Shown one piece after another: positions 10,244-20,300 of a stretch of DNA of 64,000 bases; the stretch's first letter is position 1, and each line of letters opens with the position of its first letter. The position numbers and the translations under genes are program-made. A model generated the notes under the pieces. It saw only the letters and a list, made by a program, of their open reading frames with translations. It did not search any database and was not told the DNA's origin. Source of the stretch: Histomonas meleagridis (Eukaryota > Parabasalia > Tritrichomonadida > Dientamoebidae); the NCBI GenBank assembly GCA_020186115.1, contig WSYJ01000001.1, positions 372,001-436,000 of the forward strand. Reading direction: 5' to 3'.

Positions 10244-11884
10244 TCATTCCTCTCGTTGTTTTAGTTCTTCGTAACACTTATTGCAAACCTTTCGTCTTCT
10301 ATTCTCCTTAGAAAACCACAGATTTATTTTATATTTAGAGCAATTCCCACATATGCACTTACCGCAATTTCTGCAGTGATTTCTCCTTTTTATTATTGTG
10401 AACACTGCACCACATAACATACAATTCGGCGCAAGTTCATCCGGTACCCACACAGGTGAGAACCCATCAGTTTTTGTTTTTTCTTCTTTAAATCCTTTGC
10501 ACATTGCTTTTGATTTATCATACGCCATTAAACATTTGTCTTTTTCTTCAGCATCTTGGAAAAGAATTTTGAAACTATTTTCTATTGTTATTATATCAAT
10601 TGCATTTATTATAGGTTCTTCATCTTTAACATCTTTTAGCAAATAAAAACCAAATTCATAAAACTGATTTTTTCTTCCATTTACAATATTAAGTCCATCA
10701 CTTAATATTTCGATTGTATTATATTGACGTGACTTATTATAGTATATTTGGACTTTAGATGTATAAAGTAATTTTCTATCAACTTCGCAATTGTTGACAT
10801 TTTCGATATTAATTTCGTTATTTTTTATATTCTTTTTAATATTTTCATTGATTTCTTCATCATCGCTAAGAATTGGTTTCCCATACATCTTCATATGTTC
10901 TTTGGTTAATAAATCACATTTATTTGTTTGGATACGTCGAACCATAGTTATATAATAATTAACTGAATTGTTTTGGATATATATTTTGTTAAAGAGTTTA
11001 CATTTTATATTTTCGGGATCATGATTTGCATATTTTTCAGCTTTAACTATTTTCGAAAATATAAACATTTTACCACTATCTTGATCTTCATAACGTTTGT
11101 CTTGAATATAAATTATTTTCCCTGGAATCAAATAATTTTCAGGTAATCGAAAGTCTTTAGGAAGTTTAAAATCGGTGCCATTGATTTTATGAAATAAAAA
11201 CTTACCAAAGATAATAGTGTAATTTGCTATGCGTACTGTATATGTTAAACCTTTGGATGCAATGATATCATCTACATTTAAAATAGTCAATATAAAGTCT
11301 CCATGTTTGTATACAATTTCATTAAGTGGACTAATTACACATGGCGGCGTTCCAAAGGTAAATGCTTTTACATGTTGATAAAGCTTTTCATCGGGAAAAC
11401 GAAGAGTTATTGCTGAAAGGGCAGCAATAGCTCCACCGACGCCATGTCCAATAAAAATAAGTTCTTCGCAATTGGTAACTTTATTGCCAAGTAACCCTCG
11501 AATTTGTCCTACAATTGTTGTGGATGCCTTATCAAAACCTGAATGCACAAAGCAATTAAAAATATTGCTTTTCTCACATGAAGCATCATTCATCGCCATT
11601 ATTACATCATTTTTAAAACCAGATAAACTCCATTCTAATCCTTGTATCCAAATAAAAATTGATTTTAATGTTCCATCACTTGATTTATATATAATGTACC
11701 TATATTTTTGCGTTTTCTCATCATATTCTTTAGATACTTTAAAATGAAGAACTTTGTTATCCATTGTTTTAAATTCAAAATTTTTTACTTTGTTTTTGTC
11801 TGTACAACTAGATATTTTTTCATAAAAGCGCATGAGCTCAAAAGTATTTAATGTTTTTGATATGTTTGGGATCTCTTTCCTCAT
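10244..11884 (-). CDS. Class 3 lipase-fold protein with C-terminal FYVE zinc finger (probable pseudo-lipase)
   Basis: 546 residues from ATG 11884. The N-terminal half has the alpha/beta-hydrolase pattern of class 3 lipases, with the elbow FIGHGVGGAIAA at about residues 145-156. The family motif is G-H-S-L-G-G; here the nucleophile position is Gly148 (codon GGC, on the minus strand at 11443-11441), so hydrolysis is doubtful. Residues about 472-546 form a FYVE finger: WVPD, four Cys pairs and RRNHCR, close to the canonical RRHHCR that binds phosphatidylinositol 3-phosphate. The protein is therefore expected on endosomes. The reading is open upstream to a GTG at 12049 and an ATG at 12037, but that extension is low-complexity and hydrophobic. 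A TCATA initiator-like site just before 11884 favours the shorter start. Confidence 0.85.
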   Translation of the reverse strand: MRKEIPNISKTLNTFELMRFYEKISSCTDKNKVKNFEFKTMDNKVLHFKVSKEYDEKTQKYRYIIYKSSDGTLKSIFIWIQGLEWSLSGFKNDVIMAMNDASCEKSNIFNCFVHSGFDKASTTIVGQIRGLLGNKVTNCEELIFIGHGVGGAIAALSAITLRFPDEKLYQHVKAFTFGTPPCVISPLNEIVYKHGDFILTILNVDDIIASKGLTYTVRIANYTIIFGKFLFHKINGTDFKLPKDFRLPENYLIPGKIIYIQDKRYEDQDSGKMFIFSKIVKAEKYANHDPENIKCKLFNKIYIQNNSVNYYITMVRRIQTNKCDLLTKEHMKMYGKPILSDDEEINENIKKNIKNNEINIENVNNCEVDRKLLYTSKVQIYYNKSRQYNTIEILSDGLNIVNGRKNQFYEFGFYLLKDVKDEEPIINAIDIITIENSFKILFQDAEEKDKCLMAYDKSKAMCKGFKEEKTKTDGFSPVWVPDELAPNCMLCGAVFTIIKRRNHCRNCGKCICGNCSKYKINLWFSKENRRRKVCNKCYEELKQREE

Positions 11885-12211
11885 GCAGTATGAAATATGG
11901 CATTTTTTTAGGTTAACCCTCTGAAAGTTAAAAATAATGCATTGAAAAATTGTGTGATTGATATTGAATTTTTGTGTAAAATATATATATTGAAGGCAAT
12001 TTTGGAATAAGTAGGTAAATGGTACTACGAACCGCATCCCCCAAAACACCCATATATTGGAAATTCAATTAAGTGATGATTTGGAAAATATATTTTAAAT
12101 AACATAATGTTTTGCCCATTAAAAATTATATTAACAAAAACAAAATTATATTTAAAAAAAAAACTCTATAATATTTAATAAAACTTAATTATTTCCGATT
12201 TTTGTATCACA
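11885..12211. other. Intergenic, 5' flank of lipase/FYVE gene
   Basis: AT-rich. It contains an open but low-complexity in-frame extension of the lipase/FYVE reading. No other gene seen. Confidence 0.4.
11889..11893 (-). promoter_or_regulatory. Initiator-like TCATA before the lipase/FYVE start
   Basis: Reads TCATA on the minus strand a few bases before ATG 11884. It fits the trichomonad initiator pattern TCA-Y-(T/A), which gives very short 5' leaders. It supports choosing 11884 as the start. The match is short and could be chance. Confidence 0.35.
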
Positions 12212-13390
12212 TTAAATTCCGAAATAGTAATAAAACGCTCTTGCTCCATCTTCATAACTTTCCGAATCCAAAATCCTTGTATTTGCCATGTAGTTCCAAT
12301 CCACTGTATCATAAATCATCGAGAATATGCTCATTTGCGATGAAGTAAATCTAAATACATAATCAACATCCAATGATAAATAATACGCATTTGTCATAGC
12401 TCTTGTAGCAGCTATTGTAGAGAAACTTGATCGAAATGTACCAATCAATTTATCGCACATCATTAAACATGCTATATCACGTAAGGCATCAACACGTTTT
12501 CCATTTTGTACTTTTTTCGCAGTTGAAACAAATAAACGATCTGAATATTTTTCTTGGAAATAATTTATGTAATCGTTATTATTCGATGCGAAGAATATAT
12601 AGGGCTTTTCTTCAATGATATAATGATCTAAAAATGGTACTAAGACACGTTTTAGAAATTCGATGTTATTGATGAAACATCGATTTTTGCCAAATTTTCG
12701 AACATGAATTCCTAAAACTTTTGAACTTTTAGGTATCGCTTTGAATTGCTTTTGAGCATACTCAATGATGGACTCATTAAAATATGCAAAATAATTGGAT
12801 AAAAAATATACAAAATGAAGACCAAAATGTGTACGAACATATTCATTAATGCCATAGTCCGTGAGAAGAAAATATGGATATGTTGACGTGACTTTAATTG
12901 GAATTTTTAATTCTAATAATTTTTGATAACTAATATTTACCCAATGTTCCAATGTAAAAAGGTTTTTAGATTTGCGCTTATAATTTTTCGGTATTGGTTG
13001 AACTTTAAAATATTTAGAAAATAATAATCCGTCATTAGTAAAATTAACTCGGCTAAATATGGAACGATTAAGAGCAAGAGCCATGACAGCCCCACTGGCT
13101 TGATGATAAAAAGCATTTCCCATACCATATTGCATAAAAACATCAACAATTTTATTATCCACAAATTGAATATCTTTTACTTCTTTTTCCCAGTTGATGA
13201 CTGTATTATATGCATGAATTAATAGTGAGCAACTAATTTCGCTTTTTGGTGATTTACATTTATGATATCCCCTTTTCCATGTTGGTAAATGGAAAAACTT
13301 TTCTGCTTGAAATATTAATGTATTACATTCTTTATAAAAAAGGCTTGGTTCTGGAACATGAAAGGAAGATAAGAAAGAAAAGAAAACCAT
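12212..13390 (-). CDS. Fucosyltransferase-like GT-B glycosyltransferase, secretory pathway
   Basis: 392 residues from ATG 13390; the longer reading to 13420 would begin at TTG. The first 15 residues (MVFFSFLSSFHVPEP) are a short hydrophobic leader, suggesting ER entry or a signal anchor. GIHVRKFGKNRC near residue 235 resembles the H-V-R-R element of fucosyltransferases of the FUT8/NodZ/POFUT type. Further on, IACLMMCDKLIGTFRSSFSTIAA matches their nucleotide-sugar-binding segment (D...L..CD..IGT.-SSFS). These enzymes use GDP-fucose in the ER or Golgi; the acceptor cannot be read from the sequence. Length is normal for a single GT-B enzyme. The family call is moderately sure, the donor is inferred. 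Confidence 0.6.
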   Translation of the reverse strand: MVFFSFLSSFHVPEPSLFYKECNTLIFQAEKFFHLPTWKRGYHKCKSPKSEISCSLLIHAYNTVINWEKEVKDIQFVDNKIVDVFMQYGMGNAFYHQASGAVMALALNRSIFSRVNFTNDGLLFSKYFKVQPIPKNYKRKSKNLFTLEHWVNISYQKLLELKIPIKVTSTYPYFLLTDYGINEYVRTHFGLHFVYFLSNYFAYFNESIIEYAQKQFKAIPKSSKVLGIHVRKFGKNRCFINNIEFLKRVLVPFLDHYIIEEKPYIFFASNNNDYINYFQEKYSDRLFVSTAKKVQNGKRVDALRDIACLMMCDKLIGTFRSSFSTIAATRAMTNAYYLSLDVDYVFRFTSSQMSIFSMIYDTVDWNYMANTRILDSESYEDGARAFYYYFGI

Positions 13391-13965
13391 AATTTTAATC
13401 AAAAGAAAACAAAGCAACAAAAGTGAAGTGATTAACGTCTTCGAATCTTCGTGTTGAGATATTAAATGAAATGAATATAAGCAAAAATCATAATATTAAG
13501 TTAATAAAGTCTTATATTTTAAATTATTACTCATGAAACATATCATGTTAAGGAAGTAAAATAGCATCTTGAAAATGATTCATTTTGAGAAATCAAAAAT
13601 TTTAAGTAATTCTTTTTTCGAGCTAATTCTTAAGAACTTTGCAAAATATCGTCTTTGTATCAAACCATATTATATCTGTTAAGACATATAGTTTAAAATT
13701 ATCTTTTACATTTTTTTTAGAATCACTTATAATTTCATCTTTTTTCAGGCCAGATGTGAACATAATTTATATAAATTTAAATCTAAATGGAAATAGGGAT
13801 TTCACTTGAAGTTACTCTAAATTTGAAACTTGCTCCCTTCTTTGGGGCAGGTCAAAAATTGTAGATACGATAGGAACTTTGATAAAAAATTATTTTACAA
13901 CCAAACAATTTTGTTATTAAAAAAATGCCTCATTGAAGAAGCAAAAATTGCCATCATTTATTTTC
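13391..13965. other. Divergent intergenic region
   Basis: Separates the start of the glycosyltransferase gene (minus) from the SH3-like gene (plus). AT-rich with several stops in every frame. I see no remnant of an enzyme domain ahead of the SH3-like gene. Confidence 0.5.
13954..13960 (+). promoter_or_regulatory. Initiator-like TCATTTA before the SH3-like gene
   Basis: Fits TCA-Y-(T/A), six bases before ATG 13966. This supports the 84-residue start over the reading from 13933. Confidence 0.35.
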
Positions 13966-14220
13966 ATGTCTCTTCTCAACAAGAAAGTTTACGTTAATGG
14001 AAAAGTTGTTCTTTATCGAGACAGTGCAGGAAGTGGTCCAGGAAAGACTGTTGGTCCTGGCGTTTTTACTGTTAATCATATTAACAATGGAAGCGTAGCT
14101 CCAGTTCACATTTGTAATGAAAATGGTGATCTTGGTTGGATTAAAGTTAAGTCTACCTCTTTGACTATGACTTCAAATCCACCTTTACCTGTCCTTCAAC
14201 CAGTTGAAGCATGCATCTGA
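13966..14220 (+). CDS. Small stand-alone bacterial-type SH3-like protein
   Basis: 84 residues from ATG 13966. The reading can be extended to 13933, but the extension has no support. The core VYVNGKVVLYRDSAGSGPGK...GVFTVNHINNG...GWIKV resembles the small SH3-like wall-binding domains appended to bacterial lysozymes and amidases. No catalytic domain, signal peptide or membrane helix is present, and none is seen in the 575 bp upstream. It may bind peptidoglycan or act as a recruited adaptor; both are guesses. Its compact, GC-richer codons contrast with the AT-rich neighbours, which with the bacterial resemblance suggests transfer. The call rests on motif resemblance only. Confidence 0.5.
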   Translation: MSLLNKKVYVNGKVVLYRDSAGSGPGKTVGPGVFTVNHINNGSVAPVHICNENGDLGWIKVKSTSLTMTSNPPLPVLQPVEACI

Positions 14221-14371
14221 ATCACAAACATAAAATAAGTAAATTCTTCCAGACTAATTATAAATTTTGTTAGACACAAAAATAAATGATATTAATAAAG
14301 GTATCATGTTAAATTTCGTATTATTTGAGTCAGTATTTTTTGTCAGTTTTTGGAAAAAATGACATTTCAGC
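14221..14371. other. Short intergenic spacer
   Basis: About 150 bp, AT-rich, leading into the ubiquitin hydrolase start at 14372. The sequence TTTCAGC just before the ATG is a weak initiator candidate. Confidence 0.35.
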
Positions 14372-17300
14372 ATGAATCCAGAAGAAGATTTTGGTACATG
14401 GTCTGCAATATTTATTTCGTCTCTTGAGATTGGTGGTGAATATTCTAAACTCTTACCTGCTTGCAGACGTCTCATGGTTGATGTACTTGAAAATTCCCAT
14501 TTAAAAGGAGATTTGGAACAAGAAACGGATAACTTTGTAACTAACACAATACCTTTTACTATTCAAAAATTTCTTGGGTTTGGTTACGTGTACCCAGATA
14601 ATTTAAAAGAAATTCTTAATTTTTTATTAATTGCTTCCAAATTCATACCATGGGCAAACCTAAATGAAAACTATCAACTATCCAATGCATATCTTATAAT
14701 TTTCAACAAAGAGGCCACATTTTATCAAAAAAATTCGACATATCCAAGTAATGTGTATTACAAATTAGTTAGAAAAATCGTCGAAAGTGATACCTTTGGT
14801 CCAGTTGTTGAACGTTGCCAAGACGAGGAAAAACGCAAACTTGAAAATTTTGAATTACTATTTTCGATTTATGCCACCATCAAAGAAAACCTCACCTTTT
14901 CAGAGTCCGTCGACATGAGTCAGGTCAGTGAAGTTGCTCCACGATTTCTATCATATTTACGAAATGTCGGAGATAAAGTTCGAGAATTTGATATCACCAT
15001 TTTGACCAAAACATTCAATGCTTTTATGAGTTTAATCGTAGCGTCACCTACTAAAGTTGAATCCTCGTTACTTTCTGAGTTAATGTCATATTCGGAATTT
15101 CTATTAACGACATCAGTTTTAAATCTTCAGTTAATTGGTGGCCAAATCCTATCCAAAATCTATGATAAAAAGTTTTATTTTGGCACTGCATTTAATAAAT
15201 GGGCCAAAGAAACTAAAGTTGCCGAAAAAATTGTTGAACAATATTTACATCCGAAACTTTTAGAATATTTAAAGCCATTTCTTCATAAGATATTACGACC
15301 AGAACATTTAGAATTATTTTGGGATCGAGCACAAACAGCGCATTCATCTGAAAAGAATTCTTTATTAAGTATTGTAGCAAAAATGTTAGGGAAATCTGAT
15401 AAGAAAACGACGTTAGCTTTTATAAATAGAGTCACAAGTAATGAAGTTATAGCGCCAGAAATGTTAATGTTCATTGCGAATATTATCGAATCAATTGCTA
15501 AGAAAGAATTCCAACCAGATTTATCATTTGAAATCTCGAAATGTTTAATAGAAGTTGGTAAAACACAACAAAACAATGAAGGATTAATGCCTGCGATTAT
15601 AGCTACTGCAAAAATCACACAAAGTGGATTAAACAAAAAGATCATTGATTATTGTGCGCAGAAATTTGATGATGAAGAAAATCAAGCATATTATTGTGAT
15701 ATCATATATTGTATGATTAAGGATTCATATTTTGAAAACGGATCGAATTTAATTGAAATATTAATTGAGAAAATGCCGAAGAATGGAAACACAAATAATT
15801 TAAATAATTTTTATCGACTTTTATCATTAATATATGAAAAGAAATATGATCCAATATCAACTTCAATATTTTTAAAGTTAGCAACATCCGGTGTTAATGA
15901 TTATTTATGGAATTTCTTAAAGATAAGGTTAGAAGAAAAAGGAATTAAAGCATTTGATAAAGAAACAGATGAAGAAATATTTAAAGTAGCCTCGAAAATC
16001 GATTTTGAAAAAGCAACAAGTACATTTATTGAATTTTTAAAGATTTTTATATTAGTTTCTAATTATCGAGAAGAAAAAGTTGAAAATATTTATAAATATT
16101 ATAATACTGCTTATGTATATTCGACATTACCAAAAGAATTTGTTATTGTTTCATTACCATTAAATTATTCTAATTTATTATTCCAAGTATTATCATATGT
16201 TAAATCACCATTAATAGCATCAGAAGCTGAAGAAGTTATATTATTTTTATTTTCGAAATTAAATGAAAACTTAACAACTAAACGAAATGATATTTTAATA
16301 AATTATTTCCATGTTACATTAAATATTAATAATTTAGCAATATTACGTTCATTACGTTTATTACAAATGATGATTGATAAAGAATCGCAGTTTGTTGATT
16401 TAGAAGATTTAGGTTATGAAGCACATAAATCAAAGAATTCAGACAATGATTTATATGTACAAGTAAAAATTATATATAAACAAAATGAATATATGATGAA
16501 AGCTAATTTAGGATTAACATCCACTGAATTTAAAAAGAAAGTTGGGATGAAACTTGATATAGATCCTGAATCAATATATCTTTATCATGATAATCATTAT
16601 ATATTACAATATAAAACTCAACATTTAAGTGATTATGTTGAAAAACTTAATGAAGTATTTGAAATTAAAGTTTCCACAATGGTTACATACGAAACTAAAG
16701 AATCAAAGAAAAACAAAAGCGAATATTTAATTGTTCGATTAATTAATACTGATTTCTCAACGATATTATTAAAATTACTTGAAGAAAACAATGATTATTA
16801 TTTTTGTAATCAAATGTATCAATTATTAAATCGATTACCGAATAATAATGAAGTTAAGTTATCATTAACGAATCCAGAAACAATAACAAATAATTTTAAA
16901 GAAACAAAATCATCATTTGTCTTTGTATATAAATTACAAATATTAATATCTGATAATATTACAATACCTAATGAAATGTATGAATTATTAATGCAATATT
17001 TATTATCTAAGAATCCACCATTTAAAGGTATTACACGAATATTAAATTTAATTATGCGTAATATTAATAATATAATATTAAATGATTATATTAATGAATT
17101 AATACCATATTTATTAAATCTATTATTAAATAAATTAATACGTAAATCGACAATTAAATCATCTTGTGAATTATTAAATTATATTGTACAAATTGATCCA
17201 GAAACAGTTACAAATATTACACAAAAACATATGGATTTAATTGAAAGAATTATGGAATTAATTGATAATAAAGATAATGAATATATTTCATTTTCTTATT

Positions 17301-20300
17301 TCATCTTAAACTTACAAAACAAAAAAGAAATATTTGAAATATGTTTGAAACATATTAAATCTAATGAAATAGTTAATAATTTCTTTGTAGAAATATTTAC
17401 AAATATAATATCAGATGTAAAAGATTTATATAATGTAGAAGAATTAGTTGAAAATTGTTTTTCTTTATTATTCTCTTCAACTAATGAAACATTATCCGGT
17501 TTATGTCAAGTAATAGTATCATTACTTCAAACTAAAACAGAAGTATGTCAACAATTTTCTCATTATACAATTGAATTATTAAAATTAGTCTTTAAAAATG
17601 AAGACCCTAAAATCCAAACAAATTTATTTGATTTAATATATTGTTTAACATTTGGTGATTTAAATCCCGAAAACTTAAATTATTTACGAGAAATTATGAA
17701 CTTTCATACTGATCGATGGAATTATAAACCAATTAACTTCGAGAAGAATAAGAAATTAGGTTATTTAGGTTTAAGGAATTTAGGTTCTACATGTTATATG
17801 AATTCTGTATTTCAACAACTTTATCATACATTACCATTTCGATTTTTAGTAATTACATTTAAACCTGAAGATGAATCTCAACAACATTTACAACGAATAT
17901 TTGCGAATTTATATTTAAGTCAACGTAAATATGTCGATACTGCAGGTTTTTGTTCATGTTGGAAAGGTTGGGGTAAAGTTATAGTTAATACACATGAACA
18001 ACATGATGCAACTGAATTCTTACAATATTTATTAGATCAATTACCAAAGGATTTATATTTCATGTTCCAAGGTGAAATTAAACATACATTTGAAGCTATT
18101 AATGATCCTTATAAATCATCGAATATTGAACCATTTTATACATTATGTTTAGAAATTAAGAATCGTAAAAATGTATATGAATCATTTAATTCATATATTG
18201 AAAGTGAACAAATATCTGATTTTAATGCTATAGATCATAAAGTTACTGTTAATAGTTATATTAAAATCTCTAAAGCGCCAGAAGTATTAATATTACAATT
18301 AAAACGATTTGAATATAACCTTGAAACATTTCAACGTTATAAAGTTAATGATCGATTTGAATTCCCTTATGATTTAGATATTAGTGATTATATGTGTGAA
18401 GATACAGATAATGCTAAATATAAATTAACCGGTGTAATATTACATGTAGGTACAGCTAATGGAGGACATTATTATAGTATAATAAAGATTAAAGGTAAAT
18501 GGATAACATTTAATGATACTGAAGTTTCCGAAATATCACAAAGTAAATTTGAAGAAGAAGCGTTTGGTAAAGAAGAGAAATATTCATCTGTCTCGAATGC
18601 TTATGATGAATATTCTAATACTAATCCATCAGCAGTTTTATTATTTTATACAAAAATTAATTCTAATATTAATGTAACTGTTGAAGAGAAAGAAGTTAAA
18701 TTAGATTTTAATCAAGAAATTAATAATTTTATTGATTATTTCCCTAAAGAATTAATTAAAGAAATAGAAATAGATAATGAAGAATTCATTAAAATGCAAT
18801 CAATATTCTCAGAATCAATGTTTGAATTCATGTTAAATATTAATGATGTTGAAACTATCATTAAATATTTCATTAATATCTTTTGTCATTCAGGTTTATC
18901 ATCGAAACATAATCGTATTCATAATAAATTATGGGATTTAATGAATAGTTCAAAACAAATGATTGACTTCTCAATGAATTATATCATAGAAAATCATCAA
19001 AGTATTGAAGAAATATTAATAAATTCAAGTTCTACTGAAATCACTGAAACATTAAAATGGTATTTATGGAATATCTTAAGGAAATCGAATGCAACAGAAT
19101 CATTTAAATTTGTAAATGAATTCATTAAAATGTTAAATCCAGAACTTATGAAGACTTGGCGACAAATACCAAACTTTGCATCAATTATACAATTATATTT
19201 ATTAAGTGGAGAAGAAAGAGTTATATTAGCGATTAAGAATAATTGGGTTAATATATTAATCGAATTTATAGTAATGGTATATTCTACACAACGTTCAAAC
19301 TTAATATTACAAAACATTAATTTATCAAGTATATTTGATTCTTTATGTATTTTTATTCCACATGTTAAAGATTCTAATTTTAGTACTATAGTAAATTATA
19401 GTTCATTTATCATTCAATCACATGTCCAAACTCAATCATATTTAATATTTGCAAAGAAATTATATATGTCGAAGATCATTAACTTAGCAACATTTATTCA
19501 TACTGCTTCAATACAAACTAAGAGTGAAATTGATACTATATTTACTGTAGCTATACAATCATTAATCCAAAATAATGATGAAAATGAAATGAATGAAGTA
19601 TTAACTACATTACAAAACTCAACAAATTCATTATTATCATTAAGTACATTTGTAGAAAAACTTAATTCATTAGTTGCTATTGATAATGATAAATCATTAA
19701 TTAATTATATATTAAATCAACCAGAATTAATATTAAAGTTATTAACTAATAAAGATAAAGATATACGAATTACATCGGAATATATAATATATGATATCTT
19801 TCATACAATACAAATGCCTAATGATGTACCAGCACGAGTTAAATCATTTAATATTAAACATGAAATTCAACAAGAAATTAATGAAGAAGATCGAAATAAT
19901 TTATTAAATTTATATGAAAACATTAATAATTTCTTATTAGAAAATGTTATTGAAGATTGTACAAGTTATGTAACTAATCCTAATCTTAAAAAAGGATTTT
20001 TATTATTAAATTTATTTAGAATTTATAAATGGATTTTAGTTCGAATTGATTTATTAGAACAAGATAACTTCCCAATGATTACTTTATTATATAATACATT
20101 TAAAGAAATGCAATTAAAATTCGATTATCATTTAATAGAATGTATTAAAATATTTTCATTATTCCCTTCTGAATTAATGAGCAATTTATTTAATGATATG
20201 TTTAATGATGTCTTTATAAATATTCAAAAATTAACTAATTCACAAATCTTTGAAGCATTAAATTCATTTTTACCTTATTTAGAGAAGACAAATCTTGAAG

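Noticed and set aside
11885..12049. Longer N-terminus of the lipase/FYVE protein
   Set aside because: Would start at GTG (12049) or ATG 12037. The added residues are low-complexity and hydrophobic, and an initiator-like site adjoins ATG 11884.
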